Shown: positions 36,415-46,073, counted from the first letter of the stretch. The stretch: 64,000 bases of DNA from Streptomyces diacarni (GCF_003323715.1 NZ_QOIN01000036.1:124001-188000); one strand, 5' to 3'. Notes: generated by a model from the sequence alone, not told the origin. Translations and numbers: made by a program.

Positions 36415-37983
36415 ATGCCGTTGCCCCGTACCGTCCGCGTCGAGCGGGCCACCGTGCAGCGTGTCGGCCGACGCACCGAGGCGGCGTCCGCGACGAACTG
36501 GACGCGGCTGATCACCGTCCTGGCGGCGCTGACCGTCCTCACGCGCCTGCCCTCGTTCGTGCGCACTCCGTGGAACCCCGACGAGGGCTTCCTGGCGACG
36601 CAGGCACGGCAGTTGGCGGACGGGGGAGTGCTCTACGAGACCGTCGTCGACCGCAAACCCCCGCTGGTGCCCTGGCTCTACCGTGCCGCCTTCGCGGTGT
36701 TCGGGGACGATTCGCTGTGGCCGGTGCGGGTCGCGGCGATCCTCGCCGTGCTGGTGGGCGCCGTGCTGGTGGCCTCCATGGCGGCGCGGCGCTGGGGGGA
36801 GCGGGCCGCGTGGGTCGCGGGCCTGTGCTACGTCTTCCTGTCGGTGGGGCTCGACCCCGAGGACACGCAGGCCGCCACGTTCGAGGTTTTCATGCTGCCC
36901 TGGACGGTGGCCGCGATGTGGTGCGCGGAGCGCTCGCGCTGGTTCGTGGCCGGGCTCGCCGTCGCCGGGGCCGTCTTGACGAAGCAGACGGGTGGCGCCG
37001 TCCTGTTGCCGGTCTGTGTGGTGCTGTGGCGGTCGCGGGCCGGGTGGACGGCGATGCTCGGGGCCGGCGCGGGGACGGCGCTGCCGATCCTGGGCACCGC
37101 CTTCGCCTTCGGACCGGGGAAGTTCCTGTACTGGATCGCCACCGGATCCGGCGCCTACCTCTCGGCCGACGGGGCCGGTCTCAAACCCGTGCTGCGTGCC
37201 CTGGGGGCGCTCGGACTGCTGACGCTGGCCGCTCTCCCGCTCGTCGTGGCCCTGGTGCACGCCGTACGGCGGCGCCGCGTGGGCGGGCACCCGTACACGG
37301 CCACCTGCCACGGGTATCGCCCGCCGCTCGGCGGCACCGCCGACGTGTGGCTGTGGCTCGCCGCGTCGTTGGCCGCCGCCGCCGTCGGACTCCAGTTCTT
37401 CGGCCACTACTTCCTCCAGCTCGTTCCCCCGCTCGCCCTTCTCGGGGCCGCGGCGCTGCACGAGCTGACGGCGCGGGCCGCGACGGCGGCGCTCGCCGGC
37501 ACGGCGCTGCTGGCGTGCGGCTATGTCGGGTGGGGCTTCACGGCGGGGCGCGACGAACTCGACCACGCGCACCGGCTCGCGGACACCGTCCGCTCCTACA
37601 CCGACCGCGAGGACCGGGTGCTGCTGTGGGGCATGCACCCGGAAGGGTACTGGCTGTCCCAGCGCGCCCCCGCCTCCCGTTATCTGACCGCCGGCTTCCT
37701 CACCAACTTCAGCGGCGGCCGCGGCGAGGCGCGGGTGGGGGAGCGGTACGCGATGGAAGGCGCCTGGCAGCGCTTCGAGAGGGACCTGCGGCGGCGGAAG
37801 CCCGAGCTGGTCGTCGACGACTCGCGCGGCAAGGAGTACGGGGTGCGGCGCACGCCCACGCTGCGCCGCCATCTGGGCCGTCACTACGAGAAGGTGGCCA
37901 CCATCGACGGCTCCGAGTTCTATCTGAGGACCAGCCTCGACGCCGTCGGCCTCCACCGGGAGCAGGCTGCCGGTTCCCGCTGA
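36415..37983 (+). CDS. GT39/ArnT-like membrane glycosyltransferase
   Basis: A 522-residue multi-span membrane protein. An acidic motif in the first outer loop (NPDEGFLATQARQLADGG), as in GT39/ArnT-type lipid-linked-sugar transferases, is followed by DRKPPLVPWLYRAAFAVFG. About ten hydrophobic segments extend to residue 400, and a polar C-terminal domain of about 110 residues follows. It should transfer sugars from a polyprenyl carrier outside the membrane. The acceptor is unknown. The start is leaderless. Confidence 0.78.
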   Translation: MPLPRTVRVERATVQRVGRRTEAASATNWTRLITVLAALTVLTRLPSFVRTPWNPDEGFLATQARQLADGGVLYETVVDRKPPLVPWLYRAAFAVFGDDSLWPVRVAAILAVLVGAVLVASMAARRWGERAAWVAGLCYVFLSVGLDPEDTQAATFEVFMLPWTVAAMWCAERSRWFVAGLAVAGAVLTKQTGGAVLLPVCVVLWRSRAGWTAMLGAGAGTALPILGTAFAFGPGKFLYWIATGSGAYLSADGAGLKPVLRALGALGLLTLAALPLVVALVHAVRRRRVGGHPYTATCHGYRPPLGGTADVWLWLAASLAAAAVGLQFFGHYFLQLVPPLALLGAAALHELTARAATAALAGTALLACGYVGWGFTAGRDELDHAHRLADTVRSYTDREDRVLLWGMHPEGYWLSQRAPASRYLTAGFLTNFSGGRGEARVGERYAMEGAWQRFERDLRRRKPELVVDDSRGKEYGVRRTPTLRRHLGRHYEKVATIDGSEFYLRTSLDAVGLHREQAAGSR

Positions 37984-38010
37984 ACGGGCGGCTCCGCGCG
38001 GTTCCCGGCT

Positions 38011-38054
38011 GTCCAGCTTCCGCACCCCGGTTGTCCAGCTTCCGCACCCCGGTT
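38011..38054. repeat. Exact 22-bp tandem duplication
   Basis: The 22-base unit at 38011-38032 (gtccagcttccgcacc-type) repeats exactly at 38033-38054, in the gap after the glycosyltransferase gene. It has no obvious function. Confidence 0.8.
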
Positions 38055-38159
38055 GCTCGCCTTCCGTTTCCCCACGGCCGTTATGTTCGCCGCCCGCGCG
38101 CGGGGACGGCATCCCGCGGCGCGCGATCCGACGACGCACAGGGACAACGGGAGGACAGC

Positions 38160-38609
38160 GTGTCGTTCCAGGAGGAGTGGGCCCAGATCAAGTCCGCGTA
38201 CGCGCCGGACGGCTCGGCCCGCACGAGACTCGCCGGAACGGGCGCCCCGAACGGGCATCCGGACGGCCAGGAAGGCCCGCGGCCCGGGCTCACCGTGACG
38301 GCCGGCGTGCTGCGGGGGCGCGCCGGCCGGGCGGATACCGTCCGCGGCTGGTTCCTCAAGGCCGACGACGCGGTGATGCGCGAGACCGGCCAGGTCGCCG
38401 GCAGCCTCAAGGGCTTTTGCACCGACACGGCGCTCGCCACCTTCCAGGAGCGGTGGCGCGAGCAGATGGCCTACGTCTCGCAGCAGTTCACCGGCACGGC
38501 CACCGCGCTGCGCGACGCGGCCTGCGCGTTCACGGCCGAGGACCACGGGCGCAAACAGGACCTCGACGCCGTCCCCGGCGGCGAGCACCGCGACGGCGGC
38601 AGGCCGTGA
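38160..38609 (+). CDS. WXG100-like helical protein
   Basis: A 149-residue protein. After a Gly/Pro-rich middle, residues 60-135 form two amphipathic helices (VMRETGQVAGSLKGF and ATFQERWREQMAYVSQQ, then TALRDAACAF). This layout is that of Streptomyces WXG100-like partners of large ESX-type proteins; the WXG turn itself is not present. The GTG at 38160 follows GGGAGG. Its stop overlaps the next GTG (GTGA). Confidence 0.6.
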   Translation: MSFQEEWAQIKSAYAPDGSARTRLAGTGAPNGHPDGQEGPRPGLTVTAGVLRGRAGRADTVRGWFLKADDAVMRETGQVAGSLKGFCTDTALATFQERWREQMAYVSQQFTGTATALRDAACAFTAEDHGRKQDLDAVPGGEHRDGGRP

Positions 38610-40915
38610 ACGAGGGGCCCGGCTACTCGGAGGTCAGGGGGGCCGACCTGACCCCGCTGGACGAGGCGGTCGCCACGTGGCGGAACGCGCCCGGCGCCTT
38701 CCAGCAGGTCGCCACCGACTTCGGCACGGAGGTGACCAAGGGCCTCGCACACGCGCGTTGGGAGGGCGAGGCGGCGCAGGCGGCGTGGCGCCGGCTGCGT
38801 ACCGTCGACGCCCAACTGCGTGCGGCGCAGGAGGAGTCGCGCCGCGTGCACGCGGTCCTCTCCCAGGGCCTGGAGGCGTTCCGCGCCGCACAGCAGGCAC
38901 TCCAGGCCATCGAGGACGAGCTGGCGGGTCACGCGCACCTGATTCTCGACACGAGCGACGGCTCCGTCAGGCTGCACCTGACCGACGCGGAGGAGAAGCA
39001 CCGCAGCGCCTACACCAAGGCCTACCGAGAGACCGTCGCCGCCTACCGCGACCGTACCCGCTCCGCCCTCGCACACGCCGGCGACGCCGACCGGGACCTC
39101 GCGCACGCGCTGACCGCCGACGTCAACGGCGCGGCACGCGGCTTCAACGACCATGGCTACGCCAGTCTCGAGGCGGCGCGCGCCCACACCGCCCGCGATC
39201 TCGCCGAAGCCCTCCGCCTGGCCGGTGTCGCACAGGGCCGCATGACCTCCGCACAACTCGGCAGACTCACCGCGTTGCTCACCCGGCACAGCCGCGACGC
39301 GGAGTTCGCCGAACGGTTCGCCGCCGGGCTCGGCGCGGAGAACACGCTGCAGCTCTGGTACAACGCCACCCACCCGCACCACCCCGACCACCCGGACACG
39401 CGGATCGACGAGAAGGAGTGGTGGCACTCCGCCGGCACGCTCCAGGATTCCCTCGGCACCACCCTGGCCACCGCCTCGCACGCCGACACGCCCGCGATGC
39501 GGCGCTGGCAGCAAGAGATCATCGCCCTCGGCGACGAGCGCCTGCGGACCGGCGCGGCCACTCACCCCTACGGCTTCCAGCTGATGAGCAACCTGCTGCG
39601 CTCCGGCAGCTACGACACCGGCTTCCTACAGCGCTACGGAGACAAGCTGCTGGCCTGGGACGAGAAGCTCAACACCCGCGACGGCTACGCCTACTGGGCC
39701 AACACGGCCACCACCGGCACCCTCAACCCGCGCGGGCAGCCCGACGACGACGGGCACGACGCGGTGATCGGCTTCCTGGCGGCCCTGGGCCACAACCCGG
39801 AGGCGGCGACGGCCTTCTTCGCCCCGCCGGACGGCGTGCGCGGCGCCGTCGACCGCGACACCGAACTCAGCGGCCACCTCACCTACCTGACCGAGGAGCG
39901 CAACTGGGTCTTCGACGGGAACACCGGCGCGGGCCCGCGCCGGATGCCGGGACACGAGGCACTCGGGCACGCCCTGACCGCGGCGACCACCGGCTACGCC
40001 TGGGACGACCCCGTACTCGGCGGCCGGAACCCGGAGCTCTACGAGGACGGCGGCGACCGCCGCACCGCGGCCACGGCACGCGTCATGGAACAGGTCGTGC
40101 GCGTCTACGGGGGCGAGGAAGGACCCCGGCTGCTGCACGAGCAACCGGCGCTGGCGGCCGGCCTCGGCGCGATGGGAGGCGCGTACGTGGACGACCTCAA
40201 CCGCGCCGTCAGCGGCGTCGGCGACGCGCTGCGGAACACCGACGCGTTCCCGCCCGCTCCCGGGGCGGCCGACCTCGGCCGCGACGAGGCCGTGGACTTC
40301 CTCAGCGTCCTCGGCCGGCACGAGGACTCCCACCGGATCATGAACCAGGCCGAACACCTCTACACGCTCGAGCGGCTGAGCGACAACCCGCCCGCGCAGG
40401 GCGCCGAGAGCTGGGCGAAGGGGCGGCGCGTCCTGCTCACCGAGGCCGAGGTCCGCGGCACGCTCGACCACTCCCGGGTCCAGCAGATCGAGGCCGCGTA
40501 CGCGGCGGACAGCGCGGCCGCGCAGGACGCCTACCGGCAGTCCGCCAACTGGACGCGCGTGGGCATGAGCGCCTCGGCCCCCGCGCTGGCCAACGGCGTG
40601 CTGCACGTCGTGGGAAAGAGCGGACCCTGGGGCGTCGCCATTCCCCTCGTCCAGGCGGCCGGTGTGGAATTCGCGAAACTCTTCCACGAGGACGCGGTTT
40701 TCGGTGGCCCCGATACGCCGGACCCACCGCACGACCAGGACCAGTTCTTCGCCCGCGGAGAGCACGAACTGGGCGCCACAGCGGAGAAGTACCTCGCCTC
40801 TTACGGAGAAGGGGCCGATGTGAGGGGTGATCTCGCCGACGACATCAAGAGCAGATATCTGGCGACGGGCCCGCAGAGCAATGCCTACGAGGGCCCGGAA
40901 CCGTACACGGGATGA
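38606..40915 (+). CDS. DUF6571-type large protein, possible type VII-associated effector or wall protein
   Basis: A 769-residue protein without signal peptide. Residues 1-105 are WXG/LXG-like helices (DEAVATWRNAPGAFQQVATD and on to LSQGLEAFRAAQ). The middle and C-terminal parts resemble the actinobacterial DUF6571 group (DAVIGFLAALGHNPEAATAF; LGRDEAVDFLSVLGR). No toxin domain or immunity gene is seen. The GTG at 38606 overlaps the upstream stop. No ESX secretion gene is in the window, so the export link is inference. Confidence 0.62.
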   Translation: MNEGPGYSEVRGADLTPLDEAVATWRNAPGAFQQVATDFGTEVTKGLAHARWEGEAAQAAWRRLRTVDAQLRAAQEESRRVHAVLSQGLEAFRAAQQALQAIEDELAGHAHLILDTSDGSVRLHLTDAEEKHRSAYTKAYRETVAAYRDRTRSALAHAGDADRDLAHALTADVNGAARGFNDHGYASLEAARAHTARDLAEALRLAGVAQGRMTSAQLGRLTALLTRHSRDAEFAERFAAGLGAENTLQLWYNATHPHHPDHPDTRIDEKEWWHSAGTLQDSLGTTLATASHADTPAMRRWQQEIIALGDERLRTGAATHPYGFQLMSNLLRSGSYDTGFLQRYGDKLLAWDEKLNTRDGYAYWANTATTGTLNPRGQPDDDGHDAVIGFLAALGHNPEAATAFFAPPDGVRGAVDRDTELSGHLTYLTEERNWVFDGNTGAGPRRMPGHEALGHALTAATTGYAWDDPVLGGRNPELYEDGGDRRTAATARVMEQVVRVYGGEEGPRLLHEQPALAAGLGAMGGAYVDDLNRAVSGVGDALRNTDAFPPAPGAADLGRDEAVDFLSVLGRHEDSHRIMNQAEHLYTLERLSDNPPAQGAESWAKGRRVLLTEAEVRGTLDHSRVQQIEAAYAADSAAAQDAYRQSANWTRVGMSASAPALANGVLHVVGKSGPWGVAIPLVQAAGVEFAKLFHEDAVFGGPDTPDPPHDQDQFFARGEHELGATAEKYLASYGEGADVRGDLADDIKSRYLATGPQSNAYEGPEPYTG

Positions 40916-40955
40916 TCCCGGCCCGCCTGGGCAGCCCGGGAGCCCGGAAACGGGC

Positions 40956-40997
40956 GTGGCGACCGCGGAAGAGGCTCGGCTCCTCCGCGGTCGCCAC
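40956..40997. terminator. Bidirectional terminator between convergent genes
   Basis: GTGGCGACCGCGGA pairs with TCCGCGGTCGCCAC (14 bp perfect, extendable with one mismatch) between the DUF6571 and beta-oxidation genes. Confidence 0.85.
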
Positions 40998-41027
40998 GGC
41001 ACGGGGTGCGGGGCGCTGCTCAGTCCC

Positions 41028-43154
41028 TCACGCGGGGACGGTGGCGACGCCCGGAGCCAGGAAGCGGCGCGAGGTGACGCGCTCGCTGACGCCCTCGCGG
41101 TCGAGGTAGGGCGTGATCCCACCGAGGTGGAAGGGCCACCCGGCCCCGGTGATCAGGCACAGGTCGATGTCCTGCGCCTCGGCCACCACCTCGTCGTCCA
41201 GCATCAGCCGGATCTCCTCGGCGATGGCACCCAGCGCCCGCTCGCGGACCTGCTCCTCGGTCAGCACGCTGTCCCCGACCTGGAAGAGCTCGGCGACCTC
41301 GGGGTCCAGCTCCGTCGTACCCGGCAGGTACAGGCTGCGCTTGCCGGCCTCGACGACGCGGCCGAGGTTGTCCGAGACACCGAAGCGCTCGGGGAAGGCG
41401 CCGTGCAGGGTGCCCGCCACGTGGTGCGCGACGGCCGGGCCGACCAGCTCCAGCAGCTGGATCGGCGACATCGGCAGCCCGAGCGGTGCCAGCGCCCGGT
41501 CGGCGACCTCCACCGGGGTGCCCTCGTCGATGGAGCGCAGGACCTCGCCCAGGAACCGGGTGAGCACACGGTTGACGACGAACGCCGGCGCGTCCTTGAC
41601 GAGCACCGCCGTCTTCTTCAGCTTCTTCGCGACACCGAACGCGGTCGCCAGCGCCGCGTCGTCGGTCTTCTCACCGCGCACGATCTCCAGCAGGGGGAGG
41701 ATCGCGACGGGGTTGAAGAAGTGGAAGCCGACCACGCGCTCGGGGTGCTCGAGCTGCGAGGCCATCTCGGAGACCGACAGCGAGGAGGTGTTGGTGGCGA
41801 GGATGGCGTGCTCGGGCACGACCGCCTCGACCTCGGCGAACACCTTCTGCTTGACGCCCATCTCCTCGAAGACGGCCTCGATGACGAAGTCGGCGTCGGC
41901 GAAGGCGGTGGCCTTGTCCAGCGACCCGGTCACCAGGGCCTTGAGGCGGTTGGCCTTGTCCTGGTTGACGCGGCCCTTCAGGAGCAGCTTGTCGATCTCC
42001 TCGTGGCAGTAGGCCACGCCCGCCTCCACGCGCTCCTGGTCGATGTCGGTCAGTACGACCGGCACCTCCAGGCGGCGGGCGAACAGCAGACCGAGCTGCG
42101 AGGCCATCAGCCCGGCGCCGACGACGCCGACCTTGGTGACCGGACGCGCCAGGTCCTTGGAGGGGGCGCCGGCAGGGCGCTTGGCGCGCCGCTGCACCAG
42201 GTCGAACGCGTACAGTCCCGCACGCAGTTCACCGCTCATGATCAGGTCGGCCAGCGCCTGCGTCTCGGCCTCGAAGCCCTGCCGCAGGTCGCCGTTCTTG
42301 GCGGCGGCGATGATGTCCAGGGCCCGATAGGCGGCCGGTGCGGCGCCGTGCACCTTGCCGTCCGCGATCTGCCGGCCGCGCTGCACGGCGGCGTCCCACG
42401 CCTCGCCGCGGTCGACCTCGGGCCGCACGACCTCGATCTCGCCCTTGAGGACGGCCGCGGTCCAGCGCAGCGACTCCTCCAGGAAGTCGGCGCCTTCGAA
42501 CAGGGCGTCGGCGATGCCGAGTTCGTAGACCTGCTTGCCCTTGAGCTGGCGGTTCTGGTTGAGGGAGTTCTCGATGATGACGCTGACCGCGCGGTCCGCG
42601 CCGACCAGGTTCGGCAGCAGCGCGCAGCCGCCCCAGCCGGGCACCAGACCGAGGAAGACCTCGGGCAGCGAGAAGGCGGGCAGCGCGGCCGAGACGGTGC
42701 GGTAGGTGCAGTGCAGCCCGATCTCCACACCGCCGCCCATGGACGCGCCGTTGTAGTACGCGAACGTCGGCACCGCGAGGTTGGCCAGCCGCACGAAGAC
42801 ATCGTGGCCGCCCTTGCCGATGGCGGCGGCGTCCTCGTGCCGCTTCAGCAGCTCGACGCCCTTGAGGTCGGCGCCGACGGCGAAGATGAAGGGCTTGCCG
42901 GTGACACCGACGCCCTTGATCTCGCCGTCGACGGCCTCCTTCTCCACCTGGTCGAGGGCCGCGTCGAGGTTGGCCAGCGACTGCGGGCCGATGGTGGTGG
43001 GCTTGGTGTGGTCCAGCCCGTTGTCCAGCGTGATGAGGGCGAACCTGCCGGCGCCGCCTGGCAGGTCGAGGTGGCGTACGTGCGCCTGGGTGACGACTTC
43101 GTCGGGGAACAGCTCGGCCGCGCCCCTCAGCAGCTCAGCGGTCTTGCTAGTCAC
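41028..43154 (-). CDS. Fatty-acid oxidation multifunctional protein: enoyl-CoA hydratase / 3-hydroxyacyl-CoA dehydrogenase
   Basis: A 708-residue FadB/FadJ-type enzyme. The N-terminal crotonase part has the oxyanion region FAVGADLKG, NGASMGGGVEIGLH and the acid loop LPEVFLGLVPGWGG. A Rossmann domain starts near 330 (KVGVVGAGLMASQLG), with FHFFNPVAILPLLEIVRG and the 3HCDH C-domain FVVNRVLTRFLGEVL. It performs the hydration and second oxidation of beta-oxidation. The GTG at 43154 overlaps the thiolase stop (GTGA) and has GGGAGGG upstream; the longer frame to 43217 lies inside the thiolase gene. Confidence 0.93.
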   Translation of the reverse strand: MTSKTAELLRGAAELFPDEVVTQAHVRHLDLPGGAGRFALITLDNGLDHTKPTTIGPQSLANLDAALDQVEKEAVDGEIKGVGVTGKPFIFAVGADLKGVELLKRHEDAAAIGKGGHDVFVRLANLAVPTFAYYNGASMGGGVEIGLHCTYRTVSAALPAFSLPEVFLGLVPGWGGCALLPNLVGADRAVSVIIENSLNQNRQLKGKQVYELGIADALFEGADFLEESLRWTAAVLKGEIEVVRPEVDRGEAWDAAVQRGRQIADGKVHGAAPAAYRALDIIAAAKNGDLRQGFEAETQALADLIMSGELRAGLYAFDLVQRRAKRPAGAPSKDLARPVTKVGVVGAGLMASQLGLLFARRLEVPVVLTDIDQERVEAGVAYCHEEIDKLLLKGRVNQDKANRLKALVTGSLDKATAFADADFVIEAVFEEMGVKQKVFAEVEAVVPEHAILATNTSSLSVSEMASQLEHPERVVGFHFFNPVAILPLLEIVRGEKTDDAALATAFGVAKKLKKTAVLVKDAPAFVVNRVLTRFLGEVLRSIDEGTPVEVADRALAPLGLPMSPIQLLELVGPAVAHHVAGTLHGAFPERFGVSDNLGRVVEAGKRSLYLPGTTELDPEVAELFQVGDSVLTEEQVRERALGAIAEEIRLMLDDEVVAEAQDIDLCLITGAGWPFHLGGITPYLDREGVSERVTSRRFLAPGVATVPA

Positions 43155-44368
43155 TTGTTGCCCTCCCAGTGGGGGTTCTCCCAGATGACGGTCCCGCCCA
43201 TGCCGAAGCCGACGCACATGGTGGTGAGGCCGTAGCGGACGTGCGGCTGCTCCTCGAACTGCCGGGCGAGCTGGTTCATCAGCCGCACCCCGGAGGAGGC
43301 CAGCGGGTGTCCGAAGGCGATCGCGCCACCGTACTGGTTGACGCGCGGGTCGTCGTCGGCGATGCCGTAGTGGTCCAGCAGCGCGAGCACCTGGACGGCG
43401 AACGCCTCGTTGATCTCGAACAGGCCGATCTCGTCGATGGACAGACCCGCCTTGGCCAGCGCCTTCTCGGTGGCCGGGATCGGGCCGACGCCCATGACCT
43501 CCGGCTCGACACCGGCGAACGCGTAGGAGACCAGCCGCATCTTGACCGGCAGGCCCAGCTCGCGGGCCACGTCCTCGGCGGCCAGCAGGGAAGCGGTCGC
43601 ACCGTCATTCAGACCCGCCGCGTTGCCCGGGGTGACCCGGCCGTGCGCACGGAAGGGGGTCTTGAGTCCGGCGAGGTTCTCCAGCGTCGTGCCGGGCCGC
43701 ATCGGCTCGTCCGCGGTGGCCAGGCCCCAACCGGTCTCCCCTCCCTCCGGCGAGGTGCGGCGGAGGGAGATCGGCACCAGGTCTGGCTGGATCCTGTCGT
43801 TGGCGTACGCCTTGGCCGCCTTCTCCTGGCTGGCCACGGCGAACTTGTCCGCGCGCTCCTTGGTCAGGTGCGGGAAGCGGTCGTGCAGGTTCTCGGCGGT
43901 CATGCCCATGAACATCGCCGACTCGTCGACCAGCTTCTCCGAGACGAAGCGCGGGTTGGGGTCCACGCCCTCGCCCATCGGGTGGCGGCCCATGTGCTCG
44001 ACACCGCCGGCCACCACCAGGTCGTAGGCGCCGAAGGCGATCGACCCGGAGGTCGTCGTCACGGCCGTCATGGCGCCCGCGCACATCCGGTCGATGGAGA
44101 AGCCGGGCACGGTCGTGGGCAGCCCGGCGAGGATGCCGGCGGTGCGGCCGAGGGTCAGCCCCTGGTCGCCGATCTGGGTGGTCGCCGCGACGGCGACCTC
44201 GTCGATGCGCTCCGGAGGCAGGTCGGGGTTGCGGCGCAGCAGCTCACGGATGCACTTGATGACCAGGTCATCGGCGCGGGTCTCGTGATAGATGCCCTTG
44301 GGGCCCGCCTTGCCGAACGGGGTGCGTACGCCGTCGACGAAGACGACGTCCCTTGCGGTACGAGGCAC
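43151..44368 (-). CDS. Acetyl-CoA C-acyltransferase (thiolase)
   Basis: A 405-residue FadA-type thiolase that cleaves 3-ketoacyl-CoA. The nucleophilic Cys is in DRMCAGAMTAV, the general-base His in NEAFAVQVLALLDHYG/AFGHPLASSG and the second Cys in TMCVGFGMGGT. The GTG at 44368 has GGAGGAG upstream. It is first in the two-gene operon with the multifunctional enzyme; both act as the trifunctional-type complex. The promoter carries a TTACCGGTAA palindrome. Confidence 0.94.
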   Translation of the reverse strand: MPRTARDVVFVDGVRTPFGKAGPKGIYHETRADDLVIKCIRELLRRNPDLPPERIDEVAVAATTQIGDQGLTLGRTAGILAGLPTTVPGFSIDRMCAGAMTAVTTTSGSIAFGAYDLVVAGGVEHMGRHPMGEGVDPNPRFVSEKLVDESAMFMGMTAENLHDRFPHLTKERADKFAVASQEKAAKAYANDRIQPDLVPISLRRTSPEGGETGWGLATADEPMRPGTTLENLAGLKTPFRAHGRVTPGNAAGLNDGATASLLAAEDVARELGLPVKMRLVSYAFAGVEPEVMGVGPIPATEKALAKAGLSIDEIGLFEINEAFAVQVLALLDHYGIADDDPRVNQYGGAIAFGHPLASSGVRLMNQLARQFEEQPHVRYGLTTMCVGFGMGGTVIWENPHWEGNK

Positions 44369-44410
44369 GTTGGCTCTCCTCCAGGTGCGGCCAGGGGTCG
44401 GTCGACCCCC

Positions 44411-44438
44411 ATGCTACTTACCGGTAACCAGGTGGCAA
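44411..44438 (-). promoter_or_regulatory. Beta-oxidation promoter with TTACCGGTAA operator
   Basis: On the minus strand TTGCCA (44433-44438), a 16-base spacer and TAGCAT (44411-44416) form a promoter. The 10-bp palindrome TTACCGGTAA (44418-44427) lies in the spacer, where a TetR-type fatty-acid regulator could block polymerase. Confidence 0.6.
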
Positions 44439-44540
44439 GGGCCGACCACGGGGAAGGGCACACGTCACATCACACGGCGGGCGAGCGCGGCGTCACAGCG
44501 CCGCGTTTCACGCACGAGCGTCACGCTCCACCACGCGTGA

Positions 44541-44640
44541 GCGCGGGAGCCGGGACGAGGCTTGCGGCGCGGGGACCGCGGCTGGGCGCGGGAGCCGGGA
44601 CGAGGCTTGCAGGCACGGGAGCCGGGGCTGGGCGCAGGCG
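44541..44640. repeat. 45-bp direct repeat, about two and a half copies
   Basis: A 25-base string at 44541-44565 recurs exactly at 44586-44610, and a third degenerate partial copy follows. It lies in the gap 44369-44736 between the thiolase promoter and the RNase D stop. No gene is supported in the gap. Confidence 0.7.
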
Positions 44641-44736
44641 TCGCGGCACGGAAGCCGAGCCGCCCGGCTCAAATGTCGCCGCAACGGCGGTCGGAGGCCC
44701 GGGGAGTCGAGCCGCTCGCACACCAGGGCGAGCGGC

Positions 44737-46002
44737 TCACGCGCCGGGAGACGAGAGCGCGGCACGCAGCAGCTCCGCCGTCTGCGCGATCTGCCACTCC
44801 CGCGCACCCAGCCCGCGCAGCGCACCCGAGACGGACTCCGCGCTCACCGCGGCAGGCGGCTCCCAGCACAGACGGCGCACCGTGTCCGGCGTCAGCAGAT
44901 TCTCCTGCGGCAGGTTCAACTCCTCCGCGTGCCGGGTGACGGCGGCCCGCGCCGCCGACAGCCGGGCCGCGGCCGCCGGATCCTTGTCCGCCCACGATCT
45001 GGGCGGCGGCGGACCACTGGTCGCCTGCCCCTGCTGCGGCAACTCCTCCTCGGCCAGCGCCCGCGCCCGATCGACGGCGGCCTGCCACTGATCGAGCTGC
45101 TTGCGGCCCATCCGCTGCCCGAACCCGGGCAGCGCCGAGAGAGCACGCGCCCCGGTCGGCATCGCCAGGGCGGCCTCCACGATCGCCGCGTCCGTCAGCA
45201 CCTTGCCGGGCGAGACGTCCCGCTTGCGTGCCACCGCGTCCCGCGCGAACCACAGCTCCCGCACCACCGCCATCTGACGGCGACGACGCACCTTGTGCAT
45301 GCCCGACGTGCGGCGCCACGGATCCTTGCGGGGCGGCGGCGCGGGGGCCGCGGCGATGGCCGCGAACTCCTCCTGCGCCCACTCCAGCTTCCCCTGCCGG
45401 GACAGCTCGTCCTCCAGCGCGTCCCGCAGGTCCACCAGCAGCTCCACGTCCAGCGCCGCGTACCGCAGCCACGGCTCCGGCAGCGGGCGCGTCGACCAGT
45501 CCACCGCTGAGTGCCCCTTCTCCAGCGCGTAACCGAGCACGTTGTCCACCATCGCGCCCAGCCCCACACGGGCGAATCCGGCCAGCCGCCCGGCCAGCTC
45601 CGTGTCGAAGAGCCTCGTGGGCCGCATACCTATCTCACGCAGACACGGCAGATCCTGCGTGGCGGCGTGCAGCACCCACTCGCTGCCCGCCAGAGCCTCA
45701 TCGAGCCCCGACAGATCGGGGCAGGCCACCGGGTCGATCAACGCCGTGCCCGCGCCCGCGCGACGCAGCTGCACCAGATAGGCCCGCTGCCCGTAGCGGT
45801 AACCCGACGCGCGCTCCGCGTCGACGGCCACCGGACCGCTGCCCGCACCGAAAGCCTCGACGACTCGTGCCAGATCCTCGGCGGAAGCGGTCACCGGAGG
45901 AATCCCCTCACGGGGTTCCAGCAGGGGGACCGGCGCCGGCGCTGAGTCTGCGGAGGGGGCCTGAGCTGCGGGGGCTGCTGCGGTCTCTTGGGCGTCGGTC
46001 AC
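44737..46002 (-). CDS. rnd: Ribonuclease D
   Basis: A 421-residue 3'-5' exoribonuclease. DEDD motifs: VAVDAERASG (DxE), HAATQDLPCLREIG and YAALDVELLVDLRD. An HRDC domain follows near residues 215-295. It trims stable RNA 3' ends. The GTG at 46002 has no ribosome site; TACCCT 6 bases upstream is a leaderless -10. It sits between fadAB and whiI as in other Streptomyces. Confidence 0.92.
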   Translation of the reverse strand: MTDAQETAAAPAAQAPSADSAPAPVPLLEPREGIPPVTASAEDLARVVEAFGAGSGPVAVDAERASGYRYGQRAYLVQLRRAGAGTALIDPVACPDLSGLDEALAGSEWVLHAATQDLPCLREIGMRPTRLFDTELAGRLAGFARVGLGAMVDNVLGYALEKGHSAVDWSTRPLPEPWLRYAALDVELLVDLRDALEDELSRQGKLEWAQEEFAAIAAAPAPPPRKDPWRRTSGMHKVRRRRQMAVVRELWFARDAVARKRDVSPGKVLTDAAIVEAALAMPTGARALSALPGFGQRMGRKQLDQWQAAVDRARALAEEELPQQGQATSGPPPPRSWADKDPAAAARLSAARAAVTRHAEELNLPQENLLTPDTVRRLCWEPPAAVSAESVSGALRGLGAREWQIAQTAELLRAALSSPGA

Positions 46003-46008
46003 CCGTCA

Positions 46009-46014
46009 AGGGTA
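46009..46014 (-). promoter_or_regulatory. -10 of the leaderless rnd promoter
   Basis: TACCCT on the minus strand is separated from the GTG by 6 bases. Confidence 0.45.
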
Positions 46015-46031
46015 GCCGCGCACACGCGCCG

Positions 46032-46073
46032 CCGGGCGCCCGCCGACGGAACGTTACGTCGACGAGCGCCCGG
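46032..46073 (-). terminator. Possible whiI terminator
   Basis: CCGGGCGC and GCGCCCGG pair (8 bp) around a 26-base loop downstream of the whiI stop. It is weak. Confidence 0.35.

Noticed and set aside
34306..38139. 1277-codon minus-strand frame across dxs and the GT39-like gene
   Set aside because: It spans two real genes and their gap on the opposite strand, and its composition is that of a shadow.
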